NCBI GenBank assembly: GCA_032229885.1
Contig: JAVYAJ010000219.1
Location: forward strand, 1 to 10,509
DNA length: 10,509 nt
Direction: 5' to 3'
Origin: Anammoximicrobium sp032229885
GTDB taxonomy: Bacteria; Planctomycetota; Planctomycetia; Pirellulales; Pirellulaceae
The notes beneath the pieces were generated by a model. That model worked only from the letters and a program-made list of their open reading frames with translations. It had not been told where the DNA came from and ran no database searches. The position numbers and the translations under genes were made by a program. Shown here piece after piece: positions 1-7,030 of the stretch. How positions within the stretch are numbered: position 1 is the first letter of the stretch; every line of letters begins with the position of its first letter.

Positions 1-51
1 CGACGCCGTCTGCCAATCGACGCCGTCTGCCAATCGACGCCGTCTGCCAAT
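1..51. repeat. Three tandem copies of a 17-bp repeat
   Basis: The unit CGACGCCGTCTGCCAAT occurs three times head to tail without a mismatch (1-17, 18-34, 35-51). The array is cut by the left edge of the window, so the true copy number is unknown and may be larger. There are no spacers between copies, so it is not a CRISPR. Seventeen is not a multiple of three, so a translation through it would cycle through all three frames, which argues against a coding repeat. The bases that follow (52-292) hold no gene, RNA or promoter that I can support. Confidence 0.9.
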
Positions 52-292
52 TGACACGGACAGCGACCGCGCGTAGGTTGAGAGGATCGTTTCGACCACC
101 GTCCCGGAGTGCGACGCCCCGATTCGCTTGTTTCCAGCGACCCGTGCTCAGGCGCGAGCTTGTGCGGCCTGGATGCATTACGGCGAGGCAAGTGTGCGTT
201 GACTTGGGGCTTGGTGGTCGTGGTTTCGATCCCCCTCGCGTTGCCACCCATGTTACGACGATGGCTCGCATCAAGTTCGTCCTTTTTTATCG

Positions 293-961
293 ATGAACGA
301 AAAACACCTCGCCCACGTGCTCGAATCGGGCATTGTCGCCGTCATCCGAGCGAACAGCGGAGAGCTGCTGGCCGACGTCGCCGAGGCGCTTCTTGCGGGC
401 GGTGTCAGCGTCATGGAGATCACGTTCACGGTCCCGGCTGCGACGAGCGTGCTGGAGCAGGTTGCCCGTCGCGTGGGCGATCGCGTGTTGCTGGGGGCTG
501 GGACGGTCCTGGATCCCGAGACGGCCCGCGCAGCCTTGCTGGCCGGAGCTCGGTTCATCGTCGCGCCCAACACCAACCCGGGCGTGATCGAACTGTGTCG
601 TCGGTACAGTGCGCTGGTGATGCCCGGCGCCATGACACCCACCGAGGTCGTCGCGGCGTGGCAGGCCGGCGCCGATATCGTGAAGATTTTTCCGTCTGAG
701 GTGACCGGACCGAAATATCTCAAAGCGCTGCACGGCCCGTTGCCGCACGTCCGCTTGATGCCCACCGGCGGCGTGGATCTGCAGACGGCCGCCGAGTTTC
801 TCCGGTGTGGCGCCTGCGCGCTGGGCATCGGAGGCGCGCTCGTCGAAAAGAAGGCCGTGGAAACGGGCAATCTCGAACGGATCGAATCCTTGGCGCGCCA
901 GTTCGTCCAAATCGTCAGCCACACACGACAAGCTTTGGCAGACGAATCGCGGCAACGCTAG
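293..961 (+). CDS. eda: 2-keto-3-deoxy-6-phosphogluconate (KDPG) / 2-keto-4-hydroxyglutarate aldolase
   Basis: This 222-residue class I aldolase matches the usual family length. Such enzymes split 2-keto-3-deoxy-6-phosphogluconate into pyruvate and glyceraldehyde 3-phosphate, in the cytoplasm, in the Entner-Doudoroff pathway or in sugar-acid breakdown. Visible motifs are VIRAN (R19), the MEITFTVP strand with the general acid/base Glu42, GAGTVLDP (69-75), the MPGAMTPTE loop (110-118), the Schiff-base lysine K131 in VKIFPSEVTGP, and the phosphate-binding PTGGV (157-161). The EITFTVP form is closer, from memory, to the Thermotoga-type enzyme than to E. coli Eda, which has EVTLRT. No clear Shine-Dalgarno precedes the ATG; a T-rich stretch does. 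No edd or sugar kinase lies beside it, so the actual substrate (KDPG, KDPGal or KHG) cannot be decided from context. Confidence 0.95.
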   Translation: MNEKHLAHVLESGIVAVIRANSGELLADVAEALLAGGVSVMEITFTVPAATSVLEQVARRVGDRVLLGAGTVLDPETARAALLAGARFIVAPNTNPGVIELCRRYSALVMPGAMTPTEVVAAWQAGADIVKIFPSEVTGPKYLKALHGPLPHVRLMPTGGVDLQTAAEFLRCGACALGIGGALVEKKAVETGNLERIESLARQFVQIVSHTRQALADESRQR

Positions 962-1273
962 CATTCGTCCGCTTGATTCGACCGCAAGCTGCCGCTGGCC
1001 GCCGACTGCCGGCATCGTGCGGCCTCGCCCGCGCACGGGGCATTTCACGCCCACACACCCCGTTCTCGATCGCGGTCTGCGGAACTGTTCTTTGTGATGA
1101 CGCCCACAGAGACGGCGAGCGCATCGGAACGCCGAATGTCGCCCACGTCGAGCTAAAGTCTGGCTGACCGATGGCCGATAATGGGCCGATGGCATGCGTT
1201 GCCGACCGACGGACCGGTACGGGTAAAACCGGTCATCACACGTGGCGTCATTCAGGCAGAGGGGCGGCCTTCG
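962..1273. other. Intergenic stretch without a recognisable gene
   Basis: About 310 nt lie between eda and the secreted-protein gene. I see no RNA gene, no strong terminator and no convincing promoter. A GATAAT at 1177-1182 is the best -10-like hexamer, but it has no matching -35. CCGAT is repeated three times closely at 1168-1190. An in-frame ATG at 1181 would extend the downstream gene by 31 residues, but this extension precedes an obvious signal peptide and is probably untranslated. Confidence 0.5.
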
Positions 1274-3376
1274 ATGCGATCGTCAGCGATCATTCTGGCG
1301 CTGGCTTGGCTCGCCGTCGGTGACTCCGCCCGAGCGCAAACCTATCCGGCGGGCGGCCTACCGCCGGGCGCGCCCGCCGATCCGGTCGTCGCCGCGCCGG
1401 GCTCGGCCGGCGGCATCGCCAGCAGTGCGACAGACGGCGCCTCGGCCAGCTCGGCCCGTGCAGCGACCGACCCGTCGCCGAGTTCCTTGAACAGTGCGCC
1501 GTCGACGGCGCCAGCCGCGGCGGCATCGCCGACCGCCTGGCCAGCGGCAGACCCCGGCCTGCCAACGCCCGTCTATTCCCGCGTGAGCAGTTTTGCCATT
1601 CCGTTTTCAGTCGCACAGCCGGAAAAACAGTCGCTGGAGGTACTGCTATTCGTATCGGCCGACTACGGGGCGAACTGGACACTGTACGGACGACAGACCG
1701 CGGGGACCGGCCAGTTCCCGTTCCGCACCGTACAGGACGGCGAATACTGGTTCGCTTCGCGCGTTTCGCCGATCGGCACGGTGGTGTCGACCGGCGCGAC
1801 GTTTCGGCCCGAACTGCGCGTGATCGTGGACAGCGCCGAGCCTCGTTTAGAGGTTCAGGCAGCGGTCCGACCGGACGGCGAGCTGTACGTCGAGTGGCGC
1901 GCCGTCGACGACCAGCTTGCGCCCGAGACGCTAACCGTCGAATATCAAGAGGCCATCGGTCGCCCGTACCGCAGTGTTCCTGCGCCGCCCGGCCAGCAAC
2001 CGGCTCGTAACATCGCGACGGGCAGCGTTTCGTGGCGGCCCGAGCAGGGCAGCTATTTTGTCAGCATCCGCGTTCAAGTCCGAGATCGAGCGGGCAATTC
2101 GGCCGAGGCGGTTCGACGCCTGATCCTACCGGTCCCCCTGAGCAATCAGCCCCCCGCGCCGACGGCTACTGCCCCGACCGCCCAGGAAACCGACGCGCCG
2201 CCCGATCCGCTGTCCGGGTATGGAATGCCCGCCGATCCGCAGGCGAGAGGGTCCGGTTCACCGGCGGCGTCGGTGGAACAACTCGCGCCTGAGGCGGCTG
2301 CGCAGCAGGGTCAGCGCCCGCCAACCGCGCCGCCAGCCGGGACAGCTTGGCCAAGCGAGCAATCCTATGGCCACGATCTCTACCGCGAACCATACAGCTC
2401 GCAGTACGCCGCGGCCGCGCCCGCGGGCAGCGGAGGTTCGGCAACCTCGCCCGCGACCGACCGCGCCGACGAAGATCGCGCTCGTGGGTCGCCGCCTGAG
2501 CGAGACGCCGCCGCGATGACAGCCCGCTCCGTCGCCTCGTCCAGCGCTGATCCAGTCGAAGGCGGCCCGGCCCGCCGTGGCGAACCGCTCGGTTCGGCGC
2601 CGTCCGAAGCGCCACCATCCGAACGGACGCCCGCCGAAACGCCGCCCTCCGAAGCGTCGCCGTCGAAGAAAGACACGACGGCGAGCGAACGGACGACCAA
2701 CGGCGCGCCGTTGGGCGGATCGCCGACGGCCGAATTGCCCGCGGGCGAGCGACCGCGGATGACGGCCTCGAAACGCTTCAACCTGGACTACTCGGTCGAT
2801 GCCGTCGGCCCCGCCGGAGTCGAAAAAGTCGAGCTTTGGGTGACGCGAAACGGCGGCCGCGATTGGGACCTGGGCTGGGTCGACGCGGATTGCCAGAGCC
2901 CGCTGCTGGTCGAGGTCGAGGACGAGGGCATTTATGGTTTCCGTCTGGTGATCGTCGGGAAAAATGGGTTGGCCAGTCAGACGCCGCGTTCCGGCGATCT
3001 CGCGGATCTATGGATCGGCGTGGACACCACGAAGCCTACCGTCGAAATCACGTCCGCGGCGTACGGCAGCGGCGATCATGGCGGCCAGCTCGACATTCGC
3101 TGGACTGCCGCCGACCTGCATCTGGCCAATCGGCCCATTACGCTGTCGTTCAGTTCGCAGCCGGACGGACCATGGACGACGATCGCCGCGGGACTGCCCA
3201 ACAGCGGCCAGTACTACTGGCGGGTCGACTCGCGCGTGCCCGACGAGTTCTACCTGCGGATCGAGGTTCGCGACGAGGCCGGCAATATCGCCGTCCACCG
3301 CTTGGACCAGCCGTTGCAGTCGGCCGGCCTGACGCCCAAAGCCAGCATCCGCGGATTCCTTCCCGCCGGACCATGA
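1274..3376 (+). CDS. Secreted protein with two homologous beta-rich modules and a Pro/Ser/Ala-rich linker, function unknown
   Basis: I do not recognise a named family. I chose the ATG at 1274 because it gives a classical signal peptide (MRSSAIILALAWLAVGDSARA, likely cleaved before Q22) and follows a purine-rich AGAGGGG; the ATG at 1181 would bury that signal 31 residues inside. The 700-residue product has a low-complexity Ala/Ser/Pro segment (about 23-100), module A (about 103-287), a 210-residue disordered linker rich in P, S, A, E and T (288-497) and module B (about 498-683). A and B align along their length: both have a VSADYGANW / VTRNGGRDW type strand, a VDSAEP / VDTTKP turn, a WRAVDD / WTAADL strand and a VRDRAGNSA / VRDEAGNIA end. 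The linker holds short PSEAPPSE / PSEASPSK repeats. The modules look like Ig/FN3-type domains. Likely role: periplasmic or cell-surface binding or structure (inference). It converges on nrdR. Confidence 0.85.
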   Translation: MRSSAIILALAWLAVGDSARAQTYPAGGLPPGAPADPVVAAPGSAGGIASSATDGASASSARAATDPSPSSLNSAPSTAPAAAASPTAWPAADPGLPTPVYSRVSSFAIPFSVAQPEKQSLEVLLFVSADYGANWTLYGRQTAGTGQFPFRTVQDGEYWFASRVSPIGTVVSTGATFRPELRVIVDSAEPRLEVQAAVRPDGELYVEWRAVDDQLAPETLTVEYQEAIGRPYRSVPAPPGQQPARNIATGSVSWRPEQGSYFVSIRVQVRDRAGNSAEAVRRLILPVPLSNQPPAPTATAPTAQETDAPPDPLSGYGMPADPQARGSGSPAASVEQLAPEAAAQQGQRPPTAPPAGTAWPSEQSYGHDLYREPYSSQYAAAAPAGSGGSATSPATDRADEDRARGSPPERDAAAMTARSVASSSADPVEGGPARRGEPLGSAPSEAPPSERTPAETPPSEASPSKKDTTASERTTNGAPLGGSPTAELPAGERPRMTASKRFNLDYSVDAVGPAGVEKVELWVTRNGGRDWDLGWVDADCQSPLLVEVEDEGIYGFRLVIVGKNGLASQTPRSGDLADLWIGVDTTKPTVEITSAAYGSGDHGGQLDIRWTAADLHLANRPITLSFSSQPDGPWTTIAAGLPNSGQYYWRVDSRVPDEFYLRIEVRDEAGNIAVHRLDQPLQSAGLTPKASIRGFLPAGP

Positions 3377-3401
3377 CGACGAGTCGAGAGTGATGACAAG
3401 C

Positions 3402-3420
3402 ACGCGGCTGGAAGCCGCGT
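3402..3420. terminator. Perfect hairpin between convergent genes, possible bidirectional terminator
   Basis: ACGCGGCT (3402-3409) and AGCCGCGT (3413-3420) form an 8-bp perfect stem around a GGA triloop. It lies 25 nt after the stop of the secreted-protein gene and 23 nt beyond the stop of nrdR, which comes from the other side. No T-tract follows on either strand, so an intrinsic terminator is not certain. It may instead be a copy of a dispersed GC-rich palindrome. Confidence 0.45.
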
Positions 3421-3443
3421 CCACGTGCGGCCGCGGCGGAAAG

Positions 3444-3965
3444 TCAGCGAGGCGATTTTGCCACGTCGCCCGTCCACTCCGTCGCGCCCAGGCGGGCCGC
3501 GGATGGGGCATACTGGCTGCGCAGGATGGGCTGCAGCTCGTCCACAAAATCGCGGACGTCCGTAAACTTGCGATACACGCTGGCAAAACGGACGTACGCG
3601 ACCTGATTCAGGCGTCCCAGGTGCTTCATGACGATTTCCCCCAACGCGCCGCTGTCGACTTCGACGTCAAAGTTTTCGTTGACCTCTGCCTCGATCGCGC
3701 TGACCATCGCCTCGATCTGATCGTGGCTGATCGGGAGTTTCCAGCAGGCTTTCTCCAGACCGTGAAAGACTTTCTCCCGCTGGAACGGCTCGCGGGCGTT
3801 GTCCTTCTTGACGACTTTGAGCTGGGTCGGCTCATACCGCTCGTACGTCGTGTATCGATACCCGCAGTCGACGCATTCACGACGACGGCGGATAGACATG
3901 CGGTCGTCGCTGGCGCGCGTGTCAATCACGCGATCGTTGTCCTTGTGACAATGAGGACACTTCAT
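3444..3965 (-). CDS. nrdR: Transcriptional repressor NrdR
   Basis: NrdR represses ribonucleotide reductase genes in response to ATP/dATP levels. The 173-residue protein has both hallmark domains. The first is an N-terminal zinc ribbon with C3, C6, C31 and C34 (MKCPHC and CVDCGYRYTTYER). The second is an ATP-cone from about 49 to 139, beginning KVVKKDNAREPFQREKV. The family is usually about 150 residues, so the C-terminal tail (about 150-173) is a modest extension. The ATG at 3965 is fixed by the conserved MKCPxC start and by the Shine-Dalgarno GGAAAGG eight nt upstream. The frame stays open upstream to 4307 but that part has no family similarity. No nrd reductase gene lies in the window. The gene is divergent from panC and convergent with the secreted-protein gene. 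Confidence 0.96.
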   Translation of the reverse strand: MKCPHCHKDNDRVIDTRASDDRMSIRRRRECVDCGYRYTTYERYEPTQLKVVKKDNAREPFQREKVFHGLEKACWKLPISHDQIEAMVSAIEAEVNENFDVEVDSGALGEIVMKHLGRLNQVAYVRFASVYRKFTDVRDFVDELQPILRSQYAPSAARLGATEWTGDVAKSPR

Positions 3966-3973
3966 ACGACAAG

Positions 3974-4006
3974 CCTTTCCGACAGTCTTCCTGTGTCGAG
4001 ACTGTC
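3974..4006 (-). promoter_or_regulatory. nrdR leader: Shine-Dalgarno directly abutted by an 8-bp hairpin
   Basis: On the minus strand, GGAAAGG (3980-3974) is the ribosome binding site, eight nt before the nrdR ATG. Directly 5' of it, with no gap, GACAGTCT (4006-3999) and AGACTGTC (3988-3981) form a perfect 8-bp inverted repeat around a 10-nt loop that itself contains AGGA. The structure could modulate translation as RNA, or serve as a dyad operator in DNA. It does not resemble the NrdR box as I remember it (AT-rich ACACnATATnTTGTGT). Confidence 0.6.
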
Positions 4007-4187
4007 CTTTGCAGCAGACCGGCGACACGCGAAAGCACAACGATGGCGCGCGAGCACGTCGTTCGGGCTGCGAACTCGGGTTGCGAGGAACGAGCGGCGC
4101 GGGTCGAGCCGCCGGTAGCATTTTTCCAACCGAAGGGCTTGCGCTGTGCCGCTCACGACGCACATGTCGAGCCTGGAGGACGCACTG

Positions 4188-4217
4188 GTGACACGCGCAT
4201 TGCATACAGCGTATAAT
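4188..4217 (+). promoter_or_regulatory. Sigma70-like promoter for panC-lgt
   Basis: GTGACA (4188-4193, five of six to TTGACA) and a perfect TATAAT (4212-4217) are separated by 18 bp. This is the best -35/-10 pair I found in the window. Transcription would start near 4224 and leave a leader of about 130 nt before the panC ATG. A small dyad, ATAC-AGC-GTAT (4204-4214), overlaps the -10 element. The divergent nrdR gene must have its own promoter, which I could not place with confidence. Confidence 0.5.
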
Positions 4218-4253
4218 GTCGCGTCGCTTTTGGGAACGGTTCCTCGCGACGAT

Positions 4254-4267
4254 CATGCGGCCGCATG
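4254..4267. repeat. 14-bp perfect palindrome in the panC leader
   Basis: CATGCGGCCGCATG reads the same on both strands. It lies about 30 nt downstream of the predicted panC transcription start and about 90 nt before the panC ATG. A shorter inverted repeat, GGAAC-G-GTTCC, lies just upstream at 4233-4243. Either may be a protein-binding site or a leader hairpin; I recognise neither. Confidence 0.55.
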
Positions 4268-4355
4268 GTGTTGCGGGCGTTGATGGATCGCGCAGCTCGC
4301 CGATCACATCGCGGGCCGTGCAACGCGTTCAGCGACGAGTCCCCCGCGGCGACCG

Positions 4356-5294
4356 ATGAACGCCAAACGCCAAAGATTAGAGAATTCCGAGATGTCCGTT
4401 ACCACTCGTCGCGACAGGCCCGACACGATCCGTGACGCGGTGCGCGTGGTGACCACGGTTGGCGAGCTGCGTGCGGCAATTCACGCGGCTCGCGAAGACA
4501 ACCGGTCCATCGGCCTGACGCCGACGATGGGCGCGCTGCACGAAGGACACCTCAGCCTGGTCCGTGCCGCCCGCGCCGCGTGCACGTTTACGGTGGCCAC
4601 GATTTTCGTCAATCCGACTCAGTTCGGCCCCCACGAAGACTTTGCCCGGTATCCGCGAACGCTCGACGCGGACCTGGCCGCATTGGCGGGCTGCGGGACG
4701 GATCTGATATTCGTCCCGGACGCCGACGAGCTGTATCCGGCCGACTGGTCGACGTCCGTCGAGCCGCCGCGGGTCGCGCGGCGGTGGGAAGGCGAATGCC
4801 GCCCCGGCCATTTTCGCGGCGTGGCGACGGTGGTGCTGAAGCTGTTCAACCTGGTTCAGCCCGCGGCCGCGTTTTTCGGCTGCAAAGACTATCAGCAGGC
4901 CGTGGTGATCCGCCGCATGGTGCGGGACTTGGACGTCCCCGTCGAAATTCATGTTTGCCCAACCGTGCGCGAACCGGACGGGCTGGCCATGAGTTCGCGA
5001 AACCGTTATCTGAGCCCCGACGAACGTCATCGGGCGACCGCCATTTCGCGCGGCTTACGACAGGCCGAAGCGCTGGCGCTCGCCGGCGAGCGTCGTGCGG
5101 AAGCACTGGCCGGGGCGGTGCGAAACACGCTCGCGGCGGCAGGCGTCGAGCACGTGGATTACATCGCGGTCGTCGACCCGGAAACGCTCGAACCCATCGC
5201 CGGGTCGGCATCGCGGGCCGTCATCTTGATTGCCGCCCGCGTCGGCGGCACGCGGCTGATCGACAACATGCAGTTGGTCTGGCCGGACTCGTGA
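4356..5294 (+). CDS. panC: Pantoate--beta-alanine ligase (pantothenate synthetase)
   Basis: PanC condenses (R)-pantoate and beta-alanine with ATP to give pantothenate, the precursor of coenzyme A, in the cytoplasm. With this start the protein has 312 residues; the family is about 280-290. The extra length is an unconserved N-terminal stretch before VRVVTTVGELRAAI. Signature motifs are PTMGALHEGH (56-65, the HIGH-type nucleotide motif), FVNPTQFGPHEDFARYPR (84-101), FGCKDYQQ (174-181) and REPDGLAMSSRNRYLS (205-220, including the KMSKS-like loop). An ATG at 4392 gives 300 residues and is about as likely a start. It has AGAG some nine bases upstream, whereas 4356 has no visible Shine-Dalgarno. 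lgt follows after 50 nt on the same strand, suggesting cotranscription. No panB or panD is in the window. Confidence 0.96.
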   Translation: MNAKRQRLENSEMSVTTRRDRPDTIRDAVRVVTTVGELRAAIHAAREDNRSIGLTPTMGALHEGHLSLVRAARAACTFTVATIFVNPTQFGPHEDFARYPRTLDADLAALAGCGTDLIFVPDADELYPADWSTSVEPPRVARRWEGECRPGHFRGVATVVLKLFNLVQPAAAFFGCKDYQQAVVIRRMVRDLDVPVEIHVCPTVREPDGLAMSSRNRYLSPDERHRATAISRGLRQAEALALAGERRAEALAGAVRNTLAAAGVEHVDYIAVVDPETLEPIAGSASRAVILIAARVGGTRLIDNMQLVWPDS

Positions 5295-5344
5295 CCACCC
5301 TAACCCAGGCCCCTTAGCCCTTCTTTTCGCGCGCGACGGATGCC

Positions 5345-6640
5345 ATGCGACAAGACCTCATTCATATTCCGCATCAGTGGCTGGGCGTGCCCGTGTTTGG
5401 CGCCGGCTGGCTGTTGATGCTGTGGGCCGTCGTGAGCCTGACGCTGTTGCTGTACCTGTGGCGACGGCAGGGCTGGAACGCGGACACGCGCAGCTATCTG
5501 CCGCTGTTGGCCTTGCTCGGCCTGATGATCTGGCTGGTTCTGCCGCGTCTGGAGGAGCTGCCGGACGTCGGGCCGTCTCGCGGGCTGCCGATTCGCGGCT
5601 ACGGCGTGATGCTGCTGCTGGGCGTATTGGCGGGAGTCAGCCTGGCAGTCCGCGAAGCGCGGCGGGTGGGATTGGATCCCGACTCGGTGGTTTCGCTCTG
5701 TCTGCACCTGTTCGTCTGGGGCATCGTCGGCGCGCGGCTGTTTTACGTCATCGAATACTGGCCTCAATTTTCCCGCGCGACGCCGCTGCAGACCCTGGCT
5801 GCGGTGCTCAATGTCATCGAAGGCGGGCTGGTCGTGTACGGCTCGCTGATCGGCGCGCTGGTCGGAGGGCTCTGGTTTCTGCATCGGCGCGCGCTGCCCG
5901 TGCTGGCGACCGCGGATCTGCTGGCGCCCAGCCTCGCGGTGGGGCTGGCCTTGGGCCGCGTCGGCTGTTTTTTGAATGGCTGTTGTTACGGCGGTGTCTG
6001 CGATGCGGCGTGGGCCGTGACGTTTCCGAGCCAGAGTGAGCCGTACGCCCACCAGCGTTCGTTGGGCCAGTTGCACGGATTTCGCTTGGCCGAAGCCGCC
6101 GACGGCCAGGCGGCCCGCGTCGCCGATGTGGTTCCCGACGGCCAGGCGGCCGCGGCCGGCCTGCAGGCGGGCGACCTGGTGCGCGCGATCGACGACCGCC
6201 GAGTGCGAACGTTCGACGAAGCTCGGGAACTGTTGCGGATTTCGCCTCCGGTCCTGCGGGTGACGACCGATCGTGGCGAGGTCGTGATTCGCCTGGCAGC
6301 CCTGCCGCCCCGCAGCCGTCCGGTGCATCCGACGCAACTGTATGCGGCGATCGGCGCGGCCCTGCTGGGCTGGCTGTTATGGTCCTACTACCCGTTTCGG
6401 CGGCGGGATGGCGAGGTGTTCGCGCTGCTGCTGACGCTGTACCCCATCATGCGTTTTCTCGAAGAGTCGATCCGTGTGGACGAACCGGGCCAATTCCACA
6501 CGCGATTGTCGATCGCCCAGTGGATCAGCGCGCTGCTGCTGGTCGCGGTCGTCGGCCTCTGGATCTACGTGCTGCGCCGGCCGCGCGGCAGCGCGTTGGC
6601 AACCGCCGACGACACGCAAGTTGCCGCGCAGCAGTCGTAG
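5345..6640 (+). CDS. lgt: Prolipoprotein diacylglyceryltransferase-family membrane protein with an inserted PDZ-like domain
   Basis: Lgt moves a diacylglyceryl group from phosphatidylglycerol to the lipobox cysteine of prolipoproteins in the cytoplasmic membrane. The 431-residue protein is much longer than typical Lgt (about 260-300). Family features are IRGYGVMLLLG (83-93), GARLFYVI (129-136), GGLVVYGSLIGALVGG (160-175), GRVGCFLNGCCYG (204-216), HPTQLYAA (328-335) and the last helices with YPIMRFLEESIR (366-377). About seven hydrophobic segments are visible. Between the fifth and sixth, a soluble segment of about 80 residues (243-322) reads as a PDZ fold: VPDGQAAAAGLQAGDLVRAIDDRRV. Compared with E. 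coli Lgt as I remember it, the His of HGGLIG is a Tyr, and RLGNFINGELWGR has become RVGCFLNGCCYGG. It may thus be a divergent Lgt or a related transferase. No good Shine-Dalgarno is seen. Confidence 0.88.
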   Translation: MRQDLIHIPHQWLGVPVFGAGWLLMLWAVVSLTLLLYLWRRQGWNADTRSYLPLLALLGLMIWLVLPRLEELPDVGPSRGLPIRGYGVMLLLGVLAGVSLAVREARRVGLDPDSVVSLCLHLFVWGIVGARLFYVIEYWPQFSRATPLQTLAAVLNVIEGGLVVYGSLIGALVGGLWFLHRRALPVLATADLLAPSLAVGLALGRVGCFLNGCCYGGVCDAAWAVTFPSQSEPYAHQRSLGQLHGFRLAEAADGQAARVADVVPDGQAAAAGLQAGDLVRAIDDRRVRTFDEARELLRISPPVLRVTTDRGEVVIRLAALPPRSRPVHPTQLYAAIGAALLGWLLWSYYPFRRRDGEVFALLLTLYPIMRFLEESIRVDEPGQFHTRLSIAQWISALLLVAVVGLWIYVLRRPRGSALATADDTQVAAQQS

Positions 6641-6832
6641 CGGCTGCTCGTCGCGTGCCGTAGCGTTTGCGGATCGGCCCGCGGACGGAGTTGGCCGCGT
6701 GCCTGCGCCGAGCGACGACGGGGAAAAAACCCCGGCCTGACGGAACGTACGGAGCAAACACAAGGTGCCGAAACAAGGTCCCGCCAGGCCGAGGAGTACC
6801 AGACGCACGGAATTGGACAAGGTGTGGGTCGT

Positions 6833-6853
6833 GTCGCGGTGCGACCGTTTTTT
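6833..6853 (+). terminator. Putative intrinsic terminator of panC-lgt
   Basis: GTCGC (6833-6837) and GCGAC (6841-6845) pair around a GGT loop. Two bases later a run of six T residues (6848-6853) follows, the normal layout of a rho-independent terminator on the plus strand. The stem is short, and the site is about 190 nt past the lgt stop, so confidence is moderate. Confidence 0.45.
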
Positions 6854-7018
6854 GTTGGCTCGGGCATTGCCATTTGCCCGGCTCACTAGAAGACTAGGTC
6901 GACGCACGGGCTTGTCAAACGCCGCGTAAAAAAAGATGCGGCCCACTGCGTCTGGCGCGGTTTCCAAACGCAAGCAGACCGCGCATGATACAGGCGCGGA
7001 CGGAAGACAGCTTGCACC

Positions 7019-7023
7019 GGGAG
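7019..7023 (+). promoter_or_regulatory. Ribosome binding site GGGAG
   Basis: GGGAG ends seven nt before the ATG at 7031. This is one of the few clear Shine-Dalgarno sequences in the window, and it fixes the start of the amidohydrolase-like gene. Confidence 0.75.
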
Positions 7024-7030
7024 CGTACGG

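Larger units (their letters stand above)
6641..7030. other. 390-nt intergenic stretch holding several small hairpins
   Basis: I see no gene here. It contains CGGGG-A6-CCCCG (6719-6734), the putative terminator at 6833-6853 and a further stem-loop CGGGCA-N8-TGCCCG (6861-6880). Short homopolymer runs (AAAAAA, TTTTTT, AAAAAAA) stand out from the GC-rich surroundings. The promoter of the downstream gene should lie in 6880-7015, but I could not pick convincing hexamers. Confidence 0.5.

Noticed and set aside
1..51. CRISPR array
   Set aside because: The copies are directly adjacent, with no spacers, and no cas gene is visible.
199..227. TTGACT as a -35 for eda
   Set aside because: No acceptable -10 hexamer lies 15-19 bp downstream.
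3966..4307. N-terminal extension of NrdR
   Set aside because: The frame is open, but the family begins at MKCPxC, a Shine-Dalgarno sits before that ATG, and the extension looks like translated intergenic DNA.
5300..6337. 345-codon open frame on the minus strand opposite lgt
   Set aside because: Its translation is Gln/Arg/His-rich without any domain, and it lies fully antisense to a well-supported membrane protein. Long shadow frames are common in GC-rich DNA.
6949..6961. CGTCTGGCGCGGT shared with 10088-10100
   Set aside because: A 13-nt match between two sites in about 10 kb of GC-rich sequence is expected by chance about once, and the flanks do not match.
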